A stretch of 49,233 nt of DNA from Candidatus Melainabacteria bacterium (GTDB lineage: Bacteria; Cyanobacteriota; Vampirovibrionia; Obscuribacterales; Obscuribacteraceae): the NCBI GenBank assembly GCA_020854255.1, contig JADZFV010000218.1:1-49233 (forward strand), given 5' to 3'. Under the pieces are notes generated by a model, which ran no database searches, was not told the origin of the DNA, and saw nothing but the letters and a program-made list of their open reading frames with translations. This document shows positions 17,602-24,422 of the stretch, one piece after another. Within the stretch, counting starts at the first letter, position 1; each line of letters starts with the position of its first letter. A program made the translations under genes and the position numbers.

Positions 17602-17811
17602 GTGTTTGATTTTGGGAGATTTTTGCTGACGATCATGCGTCCGACCTTGAAAACGAGGGCGAGCGCGCTGAAAGAGACGCAGCGTAACGGGCGAGCTGAA
17701 GAGCTGCAAAAGCGGAATGCCGAGCTTCTCAACTTGCTCGAACAAAAATCAGGCAAATCGGAATCATCATCTAAACAAGGGGAATTCCCGCGTATTCGAA
17801 TGAATGGGTGA
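17602..17811 (+). CDS. Possible small coiled-coil protein
   Basis: A weakly supported frame of up to 69 codons (GTG 17602; TTG 17623 and ATG 17635 also possible). The middle is a charged helix with a coiled-coil look (AEELQKRNAELLNLLEQKSGK), the tail is Ser/Lys-rich. No family recognised and no good ribosome site; a minus-strand frame over the same bases is equally long. It lies between the palindrome and the gene at 17863. Confidence 0.3.
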   Translation: MFDFGRFLLTIMRPTLKTRASALKETQRNGRAEELQKRNAELLNLLEQKSGKSESSSKQGEFPRIRMNG

Positions 17812-17862
17812 GAGCGGATCTGGCTTATGGTGAGATAATTGAGAAAGAAAGGTAAGCAAGAC

Positions 17863-18165
17863 ATGAGCACAGCATTACGCAAAGAAGACCAAGAGCTGCC
17901 GGACTACAGAGATACCCTGACTCATAAGATAGTGCAGTATGAGGTGGCGACAGAAACAATGATGGCCTATGTCGGGCATCTGAACACTGAGGTCATGAAG
18001 GAACAAGAGCAGCCAAAGCCGAACCAGTCCAAAATCGACGCTTTGGAAGAGCAGCTTCAAATTGTTTTAAACGAGCGCCATGCAATTTTGCCGGACAATG
18101 AAAGGTTAATAGCTAGGGCAATCTACGTCTACGCGCCGATAATGAAGGCACTGGATCGCAGCTAA
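17863..18165 (+). CDS. Small unknown helical protein upstream of the MNT/HepT pair
   Basis: About 100 residues from ATG 17863, preceded by GAAAGG ten bases upstream; an in-frame TTG at 17839 would add eight basic residues. The protein is highly charged and predicted helical throughout (DTLTHKIVQYEVATETMMAY, KIDALEEQLQIVLNERHAIL). It ends ten bases before the MNT nucleotidyltransferase, so it is probably in the same transcript. I do not recognise a family. It could be an additional component of the toxin-antitoxin locus or an unrelated passenger. Confidence 0.55.
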   Translation: MSTALRKEDQELPDYRDTLTHKIVQYEVATETMMAYVGHLNTEVMKEQEQPKPNQSKIDALEEQLQIVLNERHAILPDNERLIARAIYVYAPIMKALDRS

Positions 18166-18175
18166 AAGGTGAAAA

Positions 18176-18466
18176 ATGGATGTAGTTGATTTGATTGTCG
18201 AAAAACGAGATGCCATCAAAGCTATGTGTCAAAAGTACGGTGCTACAAACGTGCGTGTATTTGGCTCTTGTGCGAGGGACGATTATGACCAAAATAGTGA
18301 CATTGATTTGCTTGTAGATTTTGGAGAAAAGCTCGACATCGGCGTGTTGTGCGAGCTGGAAGAAGAGTTAGAAAAGCTTTTGGGGCGAAAGGTTGACTTG
18401 GGTTCTGAAAAAATGCTGCGCCCTCGTGTACGCGATGCTGTGCTGGAAGACGCCGTAGCTCTATGA
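18176..18466 (+). CDS. MNT-type nucleotidyltransferase antitoxin (MntA-like)
   Basis: A 96-residue minimal nucleotidyltransferase. The hallmark is present: VRVFGSCARDD followed by SDIDLLVDF, giving the G-S-x11-D-x-D pattern whose two Asp bind metal. In the known MntA/HepT pairs this enzyme AMPylates the HEPN toxin on a Tyr next to its active site, which neutralises it. The stop codon overlaps the ATG of the following HepT frame as ATGA, the usual operon order and coupling. Length is typical. Function rests on family knowledge and neighbour identity. Confidence 0.85.
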   Translation: MDVVDLIVEKRDAIKAMCQKYGATNVRVFGSCARDDYDQNSDIDLLVDFGEKLDIGVLCELEEELEKLLGRKVDLGSEKMLRPRVRDAVLEDAVAL

Positions 18467-19062
18467 CAGACGAAAGCCGGGAAAAACGATCGGCTGAGCG
18501 CAAATAACTCGATCGCCTGCTCGACATTCGAGACGCGATCGAAAACATACAAGAACATCCTCGCTATCCTGAGGGCAAAACTGCCTGGGACGAGGATAAG
18601 TACTACCGTGGTTATTGCGAGCGGCAACTTGGAATTATTGGCGAAGCTGCAAGCCGGCTTAGTTCAGATCATGATTATGAAAACAAGCATCCGGATGTAC
18701 CCTGGCGACAAGTAAAGGCACTGCGGAATATCTTGGTTCATGTGTATTGGGGCTCTGATCCCCAAATTCTTTGGGGAATTGTCGACAAACATGTGCCGGA
18801 CTTAAGAGGCAAGGTAGACCGGTGGATAGAAAAGTGCGAGAAAGACCTGAAAGACAGACCGGAGCCTGAGAAGACAGAAAAGAAAGAAGGAAAGCTGTCG
18901 CGCAAAATTCGTGAGCTTGCAGAAAAGGAGCACTCACAGCCTGAGGATATGCCTCCTCTGAATCCGAAAGACGTGTTCAAGCTGAAGAAGCCAGACAAGT
19001 CAAAAGAGCAGCCAAAAGAGAAGTCGAAAGACCGCGATCGCGATGATGACTTAGAGCGTTAA
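18463..19062 (+). pseudogene. HepT-like HEPN toxin with in-frame TAA at codon 15
   Basis: The ATG at 18463 overlaps the MNT stop as ATGA, but the frame meets TAA at 18505-18507, one codon before the conserved start of the HEPN fold (LDRLLDIRDAIENI). After the stop the frame is open to 19062 and contains the whole HepT domain: LGIIGEAASRLS, PDVPWRQVKALRN and the RNase motif R-N-I-L-V-H-V-Y (R-x4-H-x-Y) with the Tyr that MntA modifies. A long Lys/Asp/Glu-rich tail of about 75 residues follows, unusual for HepT (about 110-140 residues). Either the toxin is inactivated by a nonsense mutation, or translation begins after the stop, for example at CTG 18517 or TTG 18733; the latter would lose half the fold. 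A sequencing error is also possible. Confidence 0.75.
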
Positions 19063-19376
19063 GCGGAGCGCTGCGCAAGGTCTTTCTGTTTTCCCCCCAA
19101 CACAAAAACAAATGCGGGCGGCACAGCCGCACTTCCACTGGATTTTTTTCTGAGTGAAAAAGACCGAACAAAACGTGGTAAAGGCAAAGAGGAAGTCAAC
19201 GCATTGGTGCATTCTCTTGAGCCGAAAATATCCACATCCAGAAATTGAGGACGTGAAGGAGGCCTTTTGTGGCTGCCAAGCACTTACCTCCTGCATCAAG
19301 GAGAAAAAACAAACGAATATCTAAAACAAAACAGATACCGTCAACCGAAATGGCAGGAGAAATCCTGCCTTTCCCC
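19063..19376. other. Intergenic stretch, possible 56-codon Cys-containing ORF
   Basis: After HepT there is a small hairpin GCGGC/GCCGC (19118-19130) with a T7 run at 19143-19149, which is too far for a good terminator. From GTG 19154 a plus-strand frame runs to TAA 19322-19324: a basic 56-residue protein with four Cys (THWCILL, EAFCGCQ, LTSCIK). No ribosome site and no known family, so it is only a possibility. Confidence 0.25.
19352..19369. terminator. Bidirectional hairpin terminator candidate
   Basis: A perfect 7-bp stem GGCAGGA/TCCTGCC closed by a GAAA tetraloop lies eight bases beyond the stop of the minus-strand gene ending at 19377. TTT follows on plus, ATTTC on minus. It separates the converging plus (TA) and minus (lysis-like) units. 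Confidence 0.6.
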
Positions 19377-19595
19377 TCATGATTTTGACTCCTTCCTTTT
19401 TCTAGTTACTCTTTCGAGGAAAGCCCCAGCTACTGCTGTCGGTAGTCCGCCGGCAATCAAATTGAAAGTGTCTCTAAAACTCCACCCGCTTATTTCAAAT
19501 GCTTTTTGATTCATCACCCCGATCATGAACCAAAATCCGCCAGTAATAAGAAATGGCAGACCAATGAAAAGTAGATAGCGTATTTTCTGTTTCAT
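19377..19595 (-). CDS. Small two-TM membrane protein (holin-like topology)
   Basis: Seventy-two residues from ATG 19595, whose ATGA overlaps the stop of the lysozyme-like gene; an AAGGG site lies ten bases ahead. An in-frame GTG at 19604 adds three residues. Two hydrophobic helices (about 6-27, YLLFIGLPFLITGGFWFMI, and about 43-60, LIAGGLPTAVAGAF) flank a short loop, and the C-terminus is a basic tail (ERVTRKRKESKS). The size, topology and basic tail are those of many phage holins, but such small membrane proteins are common and no family is recognised. The neighbour with a lysozyme-like fold is the main reason to consider a holin. Confidence 0.6.
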   Translation of the reverse strand: MKQKIRYLLFIGLPFLITGGFWFMIGVMNQKAFEISGWSFRDTFNLIAGGLPTAVAGAFLERVTRKRKESKS

Positions 19596-20443
19596 TGGAA
19601 GCACGCCCTTGTAGCGCTCAGAATGTCTTTAATGGTCTTAGAACGAAGAACGATCTCATCGTTTCTGGGATAACTCTCAGTCTGCCAACCCTTTCTCGTA
19701 TCGATATGCAACTTGGTTGCAAGTTTGTCAGCTTCGTCAATGCGCCTGCAGTCACCTTTTGCGCTCATCACGTCCGGATTGTACAGGTAGGCTAAAGTTG
19801 CGGAACAAACAGGAATTGGCTTGTCTTTGTTGGCCTGATTGTAAGTTTCGAGTACCTTGATTTTGTCACACAAGTAGGCAGCAACAAACATCGGTGTGTT
19901 TTCTGGATCAAGCACTGCTCGAACCGGATCGTTCTTGAATTGGGAAAGCTGAGGATACGCTTCAACTAAATACCGAATATTCCGAATTTGCATTTGAGCC
20001 GGCCCGACTGAGGCGGTGTCATTTTCAACACCTTGCCAATCACGAACCGTACCAAACATACGAACACTGAGATCTTCGCCAGGGTCGAACGGATCGCCTC
20101 CATGCAAAACCTCATTTAGGATAATTCCCGAGATCATCCCTTTTGGTATTTTGTTTGTGGACAATTCTGGAAAAGCGGCATAGGCTCTGTCTGTGCCTTC
20201 AAAACTCACATCGTTCCAAGGTGAACGTCCACGCTCTTTCTCAATGCCGGTCAAGTATTCCATGTACGTTAGATCTGGCTTCGTCTGCATCCAAGCATTC
20301 AAGCCCTTAACCACTTCTTCCGTAACTGACCAAGCCCCATTTACTGCATCTCTAGGCAAGTTTGGCATATCGTTCCACAACCATTCTTTCAACTCGCTAG
20401 CAATGTCCTGGCCTGGTCTTAATTTCGGATTTTGAAATGCCAT
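19592..20443 (-). CDS. Lysozyme/lytic-transglycosylase-like protein
   Basis: A 283-residue protein without a signal peptide. A weak but suggestive SLT-like signature is seen: ISGIILNEVLHGGD, where the Glu could be the catalytic acid after a helix, then NDTASVGPAQMQIRNIRYLV, which matches the S-x-G-x-x-Q-I/M segment of transglycosylases and goose-type lysozymes, and later CSATLAYLYNPD resembling the A-x-A-Y-N-x-G segment. The rest is not recognised. If correct it would cleave peptidoglycan glycan strands. It overlaps the upstream gene by 25 bases and is coupled to the small membrane protein downstream. The absence of a signal peptide fits holin-dependent release or another export route. Confidence 0.5.
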   Translation of the reverse strand: MAFQNPKLRPGQDIASELKEWLWNDMPNLPRDAVNGAWSVTEEVVKGLNAWMQTKPDLTYMEYLTGIEKERGRSPWNDVSFEGTDRAYAAFPELSTNKIPKGMISGIILNEVLHGGDPFDPGEDLSVRMFGTVRDWQGVENDTASVGPAQMQIRNIRYLVEAYPQLSQFKNDPVRAVLDPENTPMFVAAYLCDKIKVLETYNQANKDKPIPVCSATLAYLYNPDVMSAKGDCRRIDEADKLATKLHIDTRKGWQTESYPRNDEIVLRSKTIKDILSATRACFQ

Positions 20444-20955
20444 CGGCCGTCTTGACCGAAGCCATGTGGCGGGTTCGTTTTTGTCGCTATTTGATCTGTG
20501 GATGCTTGAGCAATCAACTGTTTATCCGCTTCGCCCGAGCCACTTTTAGAGGGATCATAAAAGCCAAACCGATTCGCCTGTATTTGCGCCACGCGCGCCT
20601 TGTATTGGGCGACTGTCTCGTCTTTTTCCATTGCGATCATGTCCGGCTCTGACAATGTTCTGTCATTTGCGTGGGCTGCCGCTTTTGCTGCATCGTGTAT
20701 TTCTTGATTCGGTTGCCCACCGATCACACTGGAAACAGCGGCGGCCTCAGGTGTTTTCTGTAAAATCTTCCCTTCAGCTTTTTCGCCTTGGTTTTCAACG
20801 TCTGCCATGTCCAGGGCCTCCGAAACCTTGTTTCCAGTATACGGGCCCGGCTGTTTGTTTTTAGGAGCGGGCAGCACCGGCAATGTTAACCGAGTGAAAT
20901 GAGGCGCACTCCTGCGGCCCTGCTTTATTTTGCTCTTTTTAGGAGCGTTCAGCAT
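20419..20955 (-). CDS. Basic, disordered unknown protein, first gene of the lysis-like unit
   Basis: A 178-residue protein with AGGT eight bases before the ATG. The first 40 residues are Lys/Arg/Pro-rich and the rest is low in hydrophobics (KVSEALDMADVENQGEKAEG, DETVAQYKARVAQIQANRFG), so it is probably disordered with short helices. No signal peptide, membrane helix or known family. Its stop lies 25 bases inside the lysozyme-like gene, so the three genes form one transcript. It could be a targeting or packaging partner of the hydrolase, or a regulator; the sequence does not say. Confidence 0.55.
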   Translation of the reverse strand: MLNAPKKSKIKQGRRSAPHFTRLTLPVLPAPKNKQPGPYTGNKVSEALDMADVENQGEKAEGKILQKTPEAAAVSSVIGGQPNQEIHDAAKAAAHANDRTLSEPDMIAMEKDETVAQYKARVAQIQANRFGFYDPSKSGSGEADKQLIAQASTDQIATKTNPPHGFGQDGRWHFKIRN

Positions 20956-21091
20956 GGAACTTACCTGTCTTGACGCGGTCTTCTGCTGACAACCGCTCGT
21001 TTCTTAGCTCCGTTTAAGCATTTCGGACCTGTGGAATGAACCATATGAAGGTAGTTGTCCGGAAGCTTCTAAGTAGAAGCGGGAGCGACTT

Positions 21092-21238
21092 ATGGAGAAG
21101 ATTTCTCTGAGAACTATTTGGATGGCTGTAATGCTGGGCTTGCTGGTTGCCACAGCCCCGAATTGGATGTTTGACGACAAACATCAGACATCTAATTATG
21201 ATGCTCCCTGGATCTATCCGGGCTGCGTACACCACTAA
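21092..21238 (+). CDS. Small secreted or membrane peptide, 48 residues
   Basis: A short gene with good support: GGGAG six bases before the ATG at 21092, then a basic start and hydrophobic core (MEKISLRTIW then MAVMLGLLVATA), a typical signal peptide or membrane anchor, and a short polar tail ending in YPGCVHH. TAA at 21236 is followed by GGCTGTTTTTT, a T6 run that could end the transcript. The tail contains a single Cys and an acidic/aromatic stretch. No family recognised. It lies between divergent units and is convergent with the PAT-like acetyltransferase. Confidence 0.5.
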   Translation: MEKISLRTIWMAVMLGLLVATAPNWMFDDKHQTSNYDAPWIYPGCVHH

Positions 21239-21254
21239 GGCTGTTTTTTCGTCA

Positions 21255-21842
21255 CTAACCTTTGGGCTTGAGGAAGCTGTATTCGGCATCCTCAAGCATT
21301 TGATAGATTGGAGTCGGCTCGTCCGGCGTTTCTAACATTGGGCTGAGTGGCAGCTGCCACCAGGAAACATCGTGCCATTTTTCAAATTTATAGCCAACGT
21401 TTTTATACAGCCCGGTTTGCACAAATCCCAGCGCCTTGTGAAGTGCTTCGCTGCCTGGATTTGGCATTGTGATGCCAGCAAAAGCATTGCAGAATCCCTG
21501 TTTCTTCAAAAGAGGTATGAGCACGCCGTAGAGTGCTTTGCCCTTGCCCGTGCCATGAAAGCCTTCTTTCACGTAGACAGAAACAGCTGCAGAAAATCGA
21601 TAAGCAGCGCGTTCCATGTACTGGCCGGCATATGCAAAGGCAACCGGGTCTTGATTTTCTTCAAAAATCAAGTACGGAAATCGAGTCAGTGTTTTATCGA
21701 TGCGGTTGCGAATTTCTCCCACGTCCGGTGGCTGTATTTCAAATGTGGCAGGCGATTTCAGGCAATATGGCGCGTAGATATCGAGCACGCTTTGCGCATC
21801 ATTACTGGTGGCTAATCTAATCCGCTCTTTGCTGTCTTGCAT
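21255..21842 (-). CDS. GNAT acetyltransferase, phosphinothricin/methionine-sulfone type (PAT/MnaT-like)
   Basis: About 195 residues from ATG 21842. The frame is open much farther upstream, to 22250, but that part lies antisense to the PBP1A gene and has no family match. Motifs of the PAT branch are clear: IRLATSNDAQSVLDIYAPYC at the start, SVYVKEGFHGTGKGKALYGVLI with the acetyl-CoA loop, FAGITMPNPGSEALHKALGF, and the C-terminal GYKFEKWHDVSWWQLPL. Family members acetylate phosphinothricin, methionine sulfoximine or related amino acids. In a free-living bacterium a detoxifying or amino-acid-modifying role is more likely than herbicide resistance. The exact substrate is unknown. Confidence 0.85.
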   Translation of the reverse strand: MQDSKERIRLATSNDAQSVLDIYAPYCLKSPATFEIQPPDVGEIRNRIDKTLTRFPYLIFEENQDPVAFAYAGQYMERAAYRFSAAVSVYVKEGFHGTGKGKALYGVLIPLLKKQGFCNAFAGITMPNPGSEALHKALGFVQTGLYKNVGYKFEKWHDVSWWQLPLSPMLETPDEPTPIYQMLEDAEYSFLKPKG

Positions 21843-21935
21843 TTGCAAATTGTCCCTGTTGTTGACGCTTTTACCCAACCTGTGCCACCATTCGAAACAG
21901 GCAGCAAATGGTGAGTCGATAAATTTGAAGATCTT

Positions 21936-24308
21936 ATGATCATGTTTCCGCCAATAGTCTACAAGATAGCCAATGTCATCAAATATACGATGATGGTCGT
22001 GTGCACTGCCCTTATTCTTGCCATGACCATTTTCGGCGCGCTGGTGTGCTGGGATTTGCGCGATATTCCTGATCTGGCTTTTTTGGAACATTACCATCAC
22101 GGCTCGCCTATTGAGATTTACGATCGCGCAGACAAACTCGTTCTTACCGTAAATCCAGGCGTGAAGCACCGAGTTGTTCCTCTGAGCCAGGTCTCCAGCC
22201 AGATGACCCAGGCGGTTGTGGCTGTGGAAGATCGCCAGTTTTTCGAGCATGCCGGAGTCAGCTTCATCGGTGTAACTCGGGCCATGTTGGCGAATATAAA
22301 AGCTGGCCGAATGGTCGAAGGTGGATCGACAATCACGCAGCAGCTGGTGAAGAACCTATTTCACGAAGGTGAGAAGCGAACGTTGATTAGGAAGCTCTCG
22401 GAGACAGCACTTGCATTCATGATCGAGTGCCGATACAGCAAATGGCAAATTTTGCAGGCCTATTTGAATGAGATCTATTTCGGCAACGGCGCCTGGGGCG
22501 TAGAACAAGCGGGAATGACCTATTTCGGTAAGCACGCGTCGGCGCTCACACTGCCTGAGGCGGCATTCATTGCTGGATTGATCAAGAGCCCATCGATTTT
22601 GGGAGATCCGAACAATCGGGTCGATGCGCTTAAAAGACAGAAGCAGGTGCTGGGTATGATGGCCGACAACGGCTATATAGCACCTTCTCAGTACGAAGTC
22701 GCCATGATGACACCACTTAGATTTGGCGGTAAAGGCACTGTAGACGGTACCGCACCGTTTGATAAGTACCCGTACTTCATTTCATACGTCCTGGAAGTGG
22801 TCAAAACGCTCCTTCCCGACGAAGGTGATACTACCCGGATTGGCCGCGGCGTTCGCGTCTACACGACACTCGATCAAGATGCGCAAAGGCTTGCGGAGTC
22901 TACCATCCAAAAGGGCATCGAACGTGCTCCACGCGGTATCGATGAAGGAGCAATCGTCGCTTGTTCCGTTTCCAACGGAGCTGTCAGAGCACTGGTCGGA
23001 GGAGCGGGCGACTTCTGGAAAAGCCAGTGGAACTGCGCCACCAACCCACACACGGCCGGCTCTTCCTTCAAGCCTTTTGTCTATCTAGCCGCCTTCATTA
23101 ACGGTGCGCTCGATGCCGAAAGCTTTCTTGAAGACACAAAATTGGAGGTTCCGCAGATTGGCGGAATCACCTACATACCAAAAAATTACGACGGTAGGTT
23201 CCTCGGCAAGATTACTGTTCGCCAGGCCCTTTATCAGTCCCGCAACGTATGCGCGGTAAAGGTAGCACGACAAATCGGTATGCAGCCGATTATTATGGCT
23301 GCGCAAGACGCCGGCATCAGGTCTCAATTGCCCTCAAATCTTTCACTTGCTCTCGGCAGCGCTGCTGTTTCTCCCCTGGAAATGGCCGGAGCCTACGGAA
23401 CATTCGCTCGCGCAGGCGTTGCGGTGGAGCCGTGGATGGTGCGCACAATCACGTCCTTGGATGGGCGCAATGTGCTTCATAAATATGACCCATATTTGCA
23501 TCGTGTCTTCGATCCTGCTTGCGTGCTCGAACTGAACTCTATCCTGGAAGATGTTGTCACCAAAGGCACGGGCACCGCTGCTAAGCTCAAAGACCGCACA
23601 GTGGCAGGAAAAACAGGCACGTCCGACAATTCCACCGATCTGTGGTTTGTCGGTTTTACATCCGACATGGTGACGGCGGTGTGGGCCGGCAACAGGAATC
23701 ACAGCATGGCTATCGGCAAGAAAGTCACAGGAGGAACTGTCGCAGCAGGGCTCTTCCGCGACTTCAATCAAAACTATTACAAAGTGCACAAAATGCCTAA
23801 CTCCGAAATGCTGGCGAAATCAGGCAGCGCCAACGCCAAGACAGATGAAGAATTGAGAGCGCAGCTCAAAGAGGAGAGAAGAGGTTCGACGAGAGCGTCT
23901 GCGCACCCCCTGCAGAAGCAGTGGACTTCTCAGGCTCAATTACAGCAACACGCACCAAAGTCGCAGTCTTTGTCGCCATCGCAAAGAGAGCCTGTGCCAG
24001 AGCTTAAGGCATTACCCTTACCGCAACTTCAACCACAGCCGGGCGTATCTGAGAGACCCGCCGCTAGGTCCGAGCCCGTGCTGACTGATGGCAAAGGCGG
24101 CTTGCGTGCGACGGCCAGAGCACTGACATTACCTGCGGTGGCAAAACCAAAACGCACGGCTCAGCCTCGACCTCGCCGCAACAAAAATCGCCGCGCATAT
24201 CAAACCAGTTATCCAGGCGGCAGACGCCCAGGTCAGCCATTCTCACATCCGGCAGGCGGTATTGTCGTTCGCGCCGAGCGAGGCCTGAGAGAATTTCGCT
24301 GGCGATAA
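21936..24308 (+). CDS. Class A penicillin-binding protein (PBP1A-like)
   Basis: A 790-residue bifunctional peptidoglycan synthase. An N-terminal membrane anchor (about 15-40) precedes a GT51 transglycosylase domain with catalytic Glu98 in AVEDRQFFEH and GGSTITQQLVKNLF. The transpeptidase domain has the SxxK motif at S376-K379 (GSSFKPF), SRN at 435-437 and KTGTS at 559-563, all complete. The last 140 residues are a Gln/Pro-rich and then Arg/Lys-rich disordered tail with no family counterpart, ending VVRAERGLREFRWR. It polymerises lipid II and cross-links the strands in the periplasm. The gene is divergent from the PAT-like gene and is followed by a separately promoted gene. Confidence 0.95.
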   Translation: MIMFPPIVYKIANVIKYTMMVVCTALILAMTIFGALVCWDLRDIPDLAFLEHYHHGSPIEIYDRADKLVLTVNPGVKHRVVPLSQVSSQMTQAVVAVEDRQFFEHAGVSFIGVTRAMLANIKAGRMVEGGSTITQQLVKNLFHEGEKRTLIRKLSETALAFMIECRYSKWQILQAYLNEIYFGNGAWGVEQAGMTYFGKHASALTLPEAAFIAGLIKSPSILGDPNNRVDALKRQKQVLGMMADNGYIAPSQYEVAMMTPLRFGGKGTVDGTAPFDKYPYFISYVLEVVKTLLPDEGDTTRIGRGVRVYTTLDQDAQRLAESTIQKGIERAPRGIDEGAIVACSVSNGAVRALVGGAGDFWKSQWNCATNPHTAGSSFKPFVYLAAFINGALDAESFLEDTKLEVPQIGGITYIPKNYDGRFLGKITVRQALYQSRNVCAVKVARQIGMQPIIMAAQDAGIRSQLPSNLSLALGSAAVSPLEMAGAYGTFARAGVAVEPWMVRTITSLDGRNVLHKYDPYLHRVFDPACVLELNSILEDVVTKGTGTAAKLKDRTVAGKTGTSDNSTDLWFVGFTSDMVTAVWAGNRNHSMAIGKKVTGGTVAAGLFRDFNQNYYKVHKMPNSEMLAKSGSANAKTDEELRAQLKEERRGSTRASAHPLQKQWTSQAQLQQHAPKSQSLSPSQREPVPELKALPLPQLQPQPGVSERPAARSEPVLTDGKGGLRATARALTLPAVAKPKRTAQPRPRRNKNRRAYQTSYPGGRRPGQPFSHPAGGIVVRAERGLREFRWR

Positions 24309-24375
24309 AATTGCCGCTGTGCTTACGTGAAGTTTTTCCCGCCTTCTGAGAATATGTCTCTGGTATTACTGAGCG

Positions 24376-24404
24376 TTGTCATATATTCTTCAACTGATTA
24401 TATA
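24376..24404 (+). promoter_or_regulatory. Sigma70-type promoter for the RG-rich gene
   Basis: TTGTCA (24376-24381) and TATATA (24399-24404) are exactly 17 bases apart. Transcription would start near 24411, leaving only about a dozen bases before the ATG at 24423, so the leader would be very short. Confidence 0.5.
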
Positions 24405-24422
24405 CAAGGACCATAGATCGAA

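Noticed and set aside
19031-19050. GCGATCGC (HIP1-like octamer)
   Set aside because: Only an isolated copy was noticed in the HepT tail; no enrichment as in many cyanobacteria.
21843-22250. N-terminal extension of the PAT-like acetyltransferase
   Set aside because: Antisense to PBP1A coding sequence; family members start at the equivalent of 21842.
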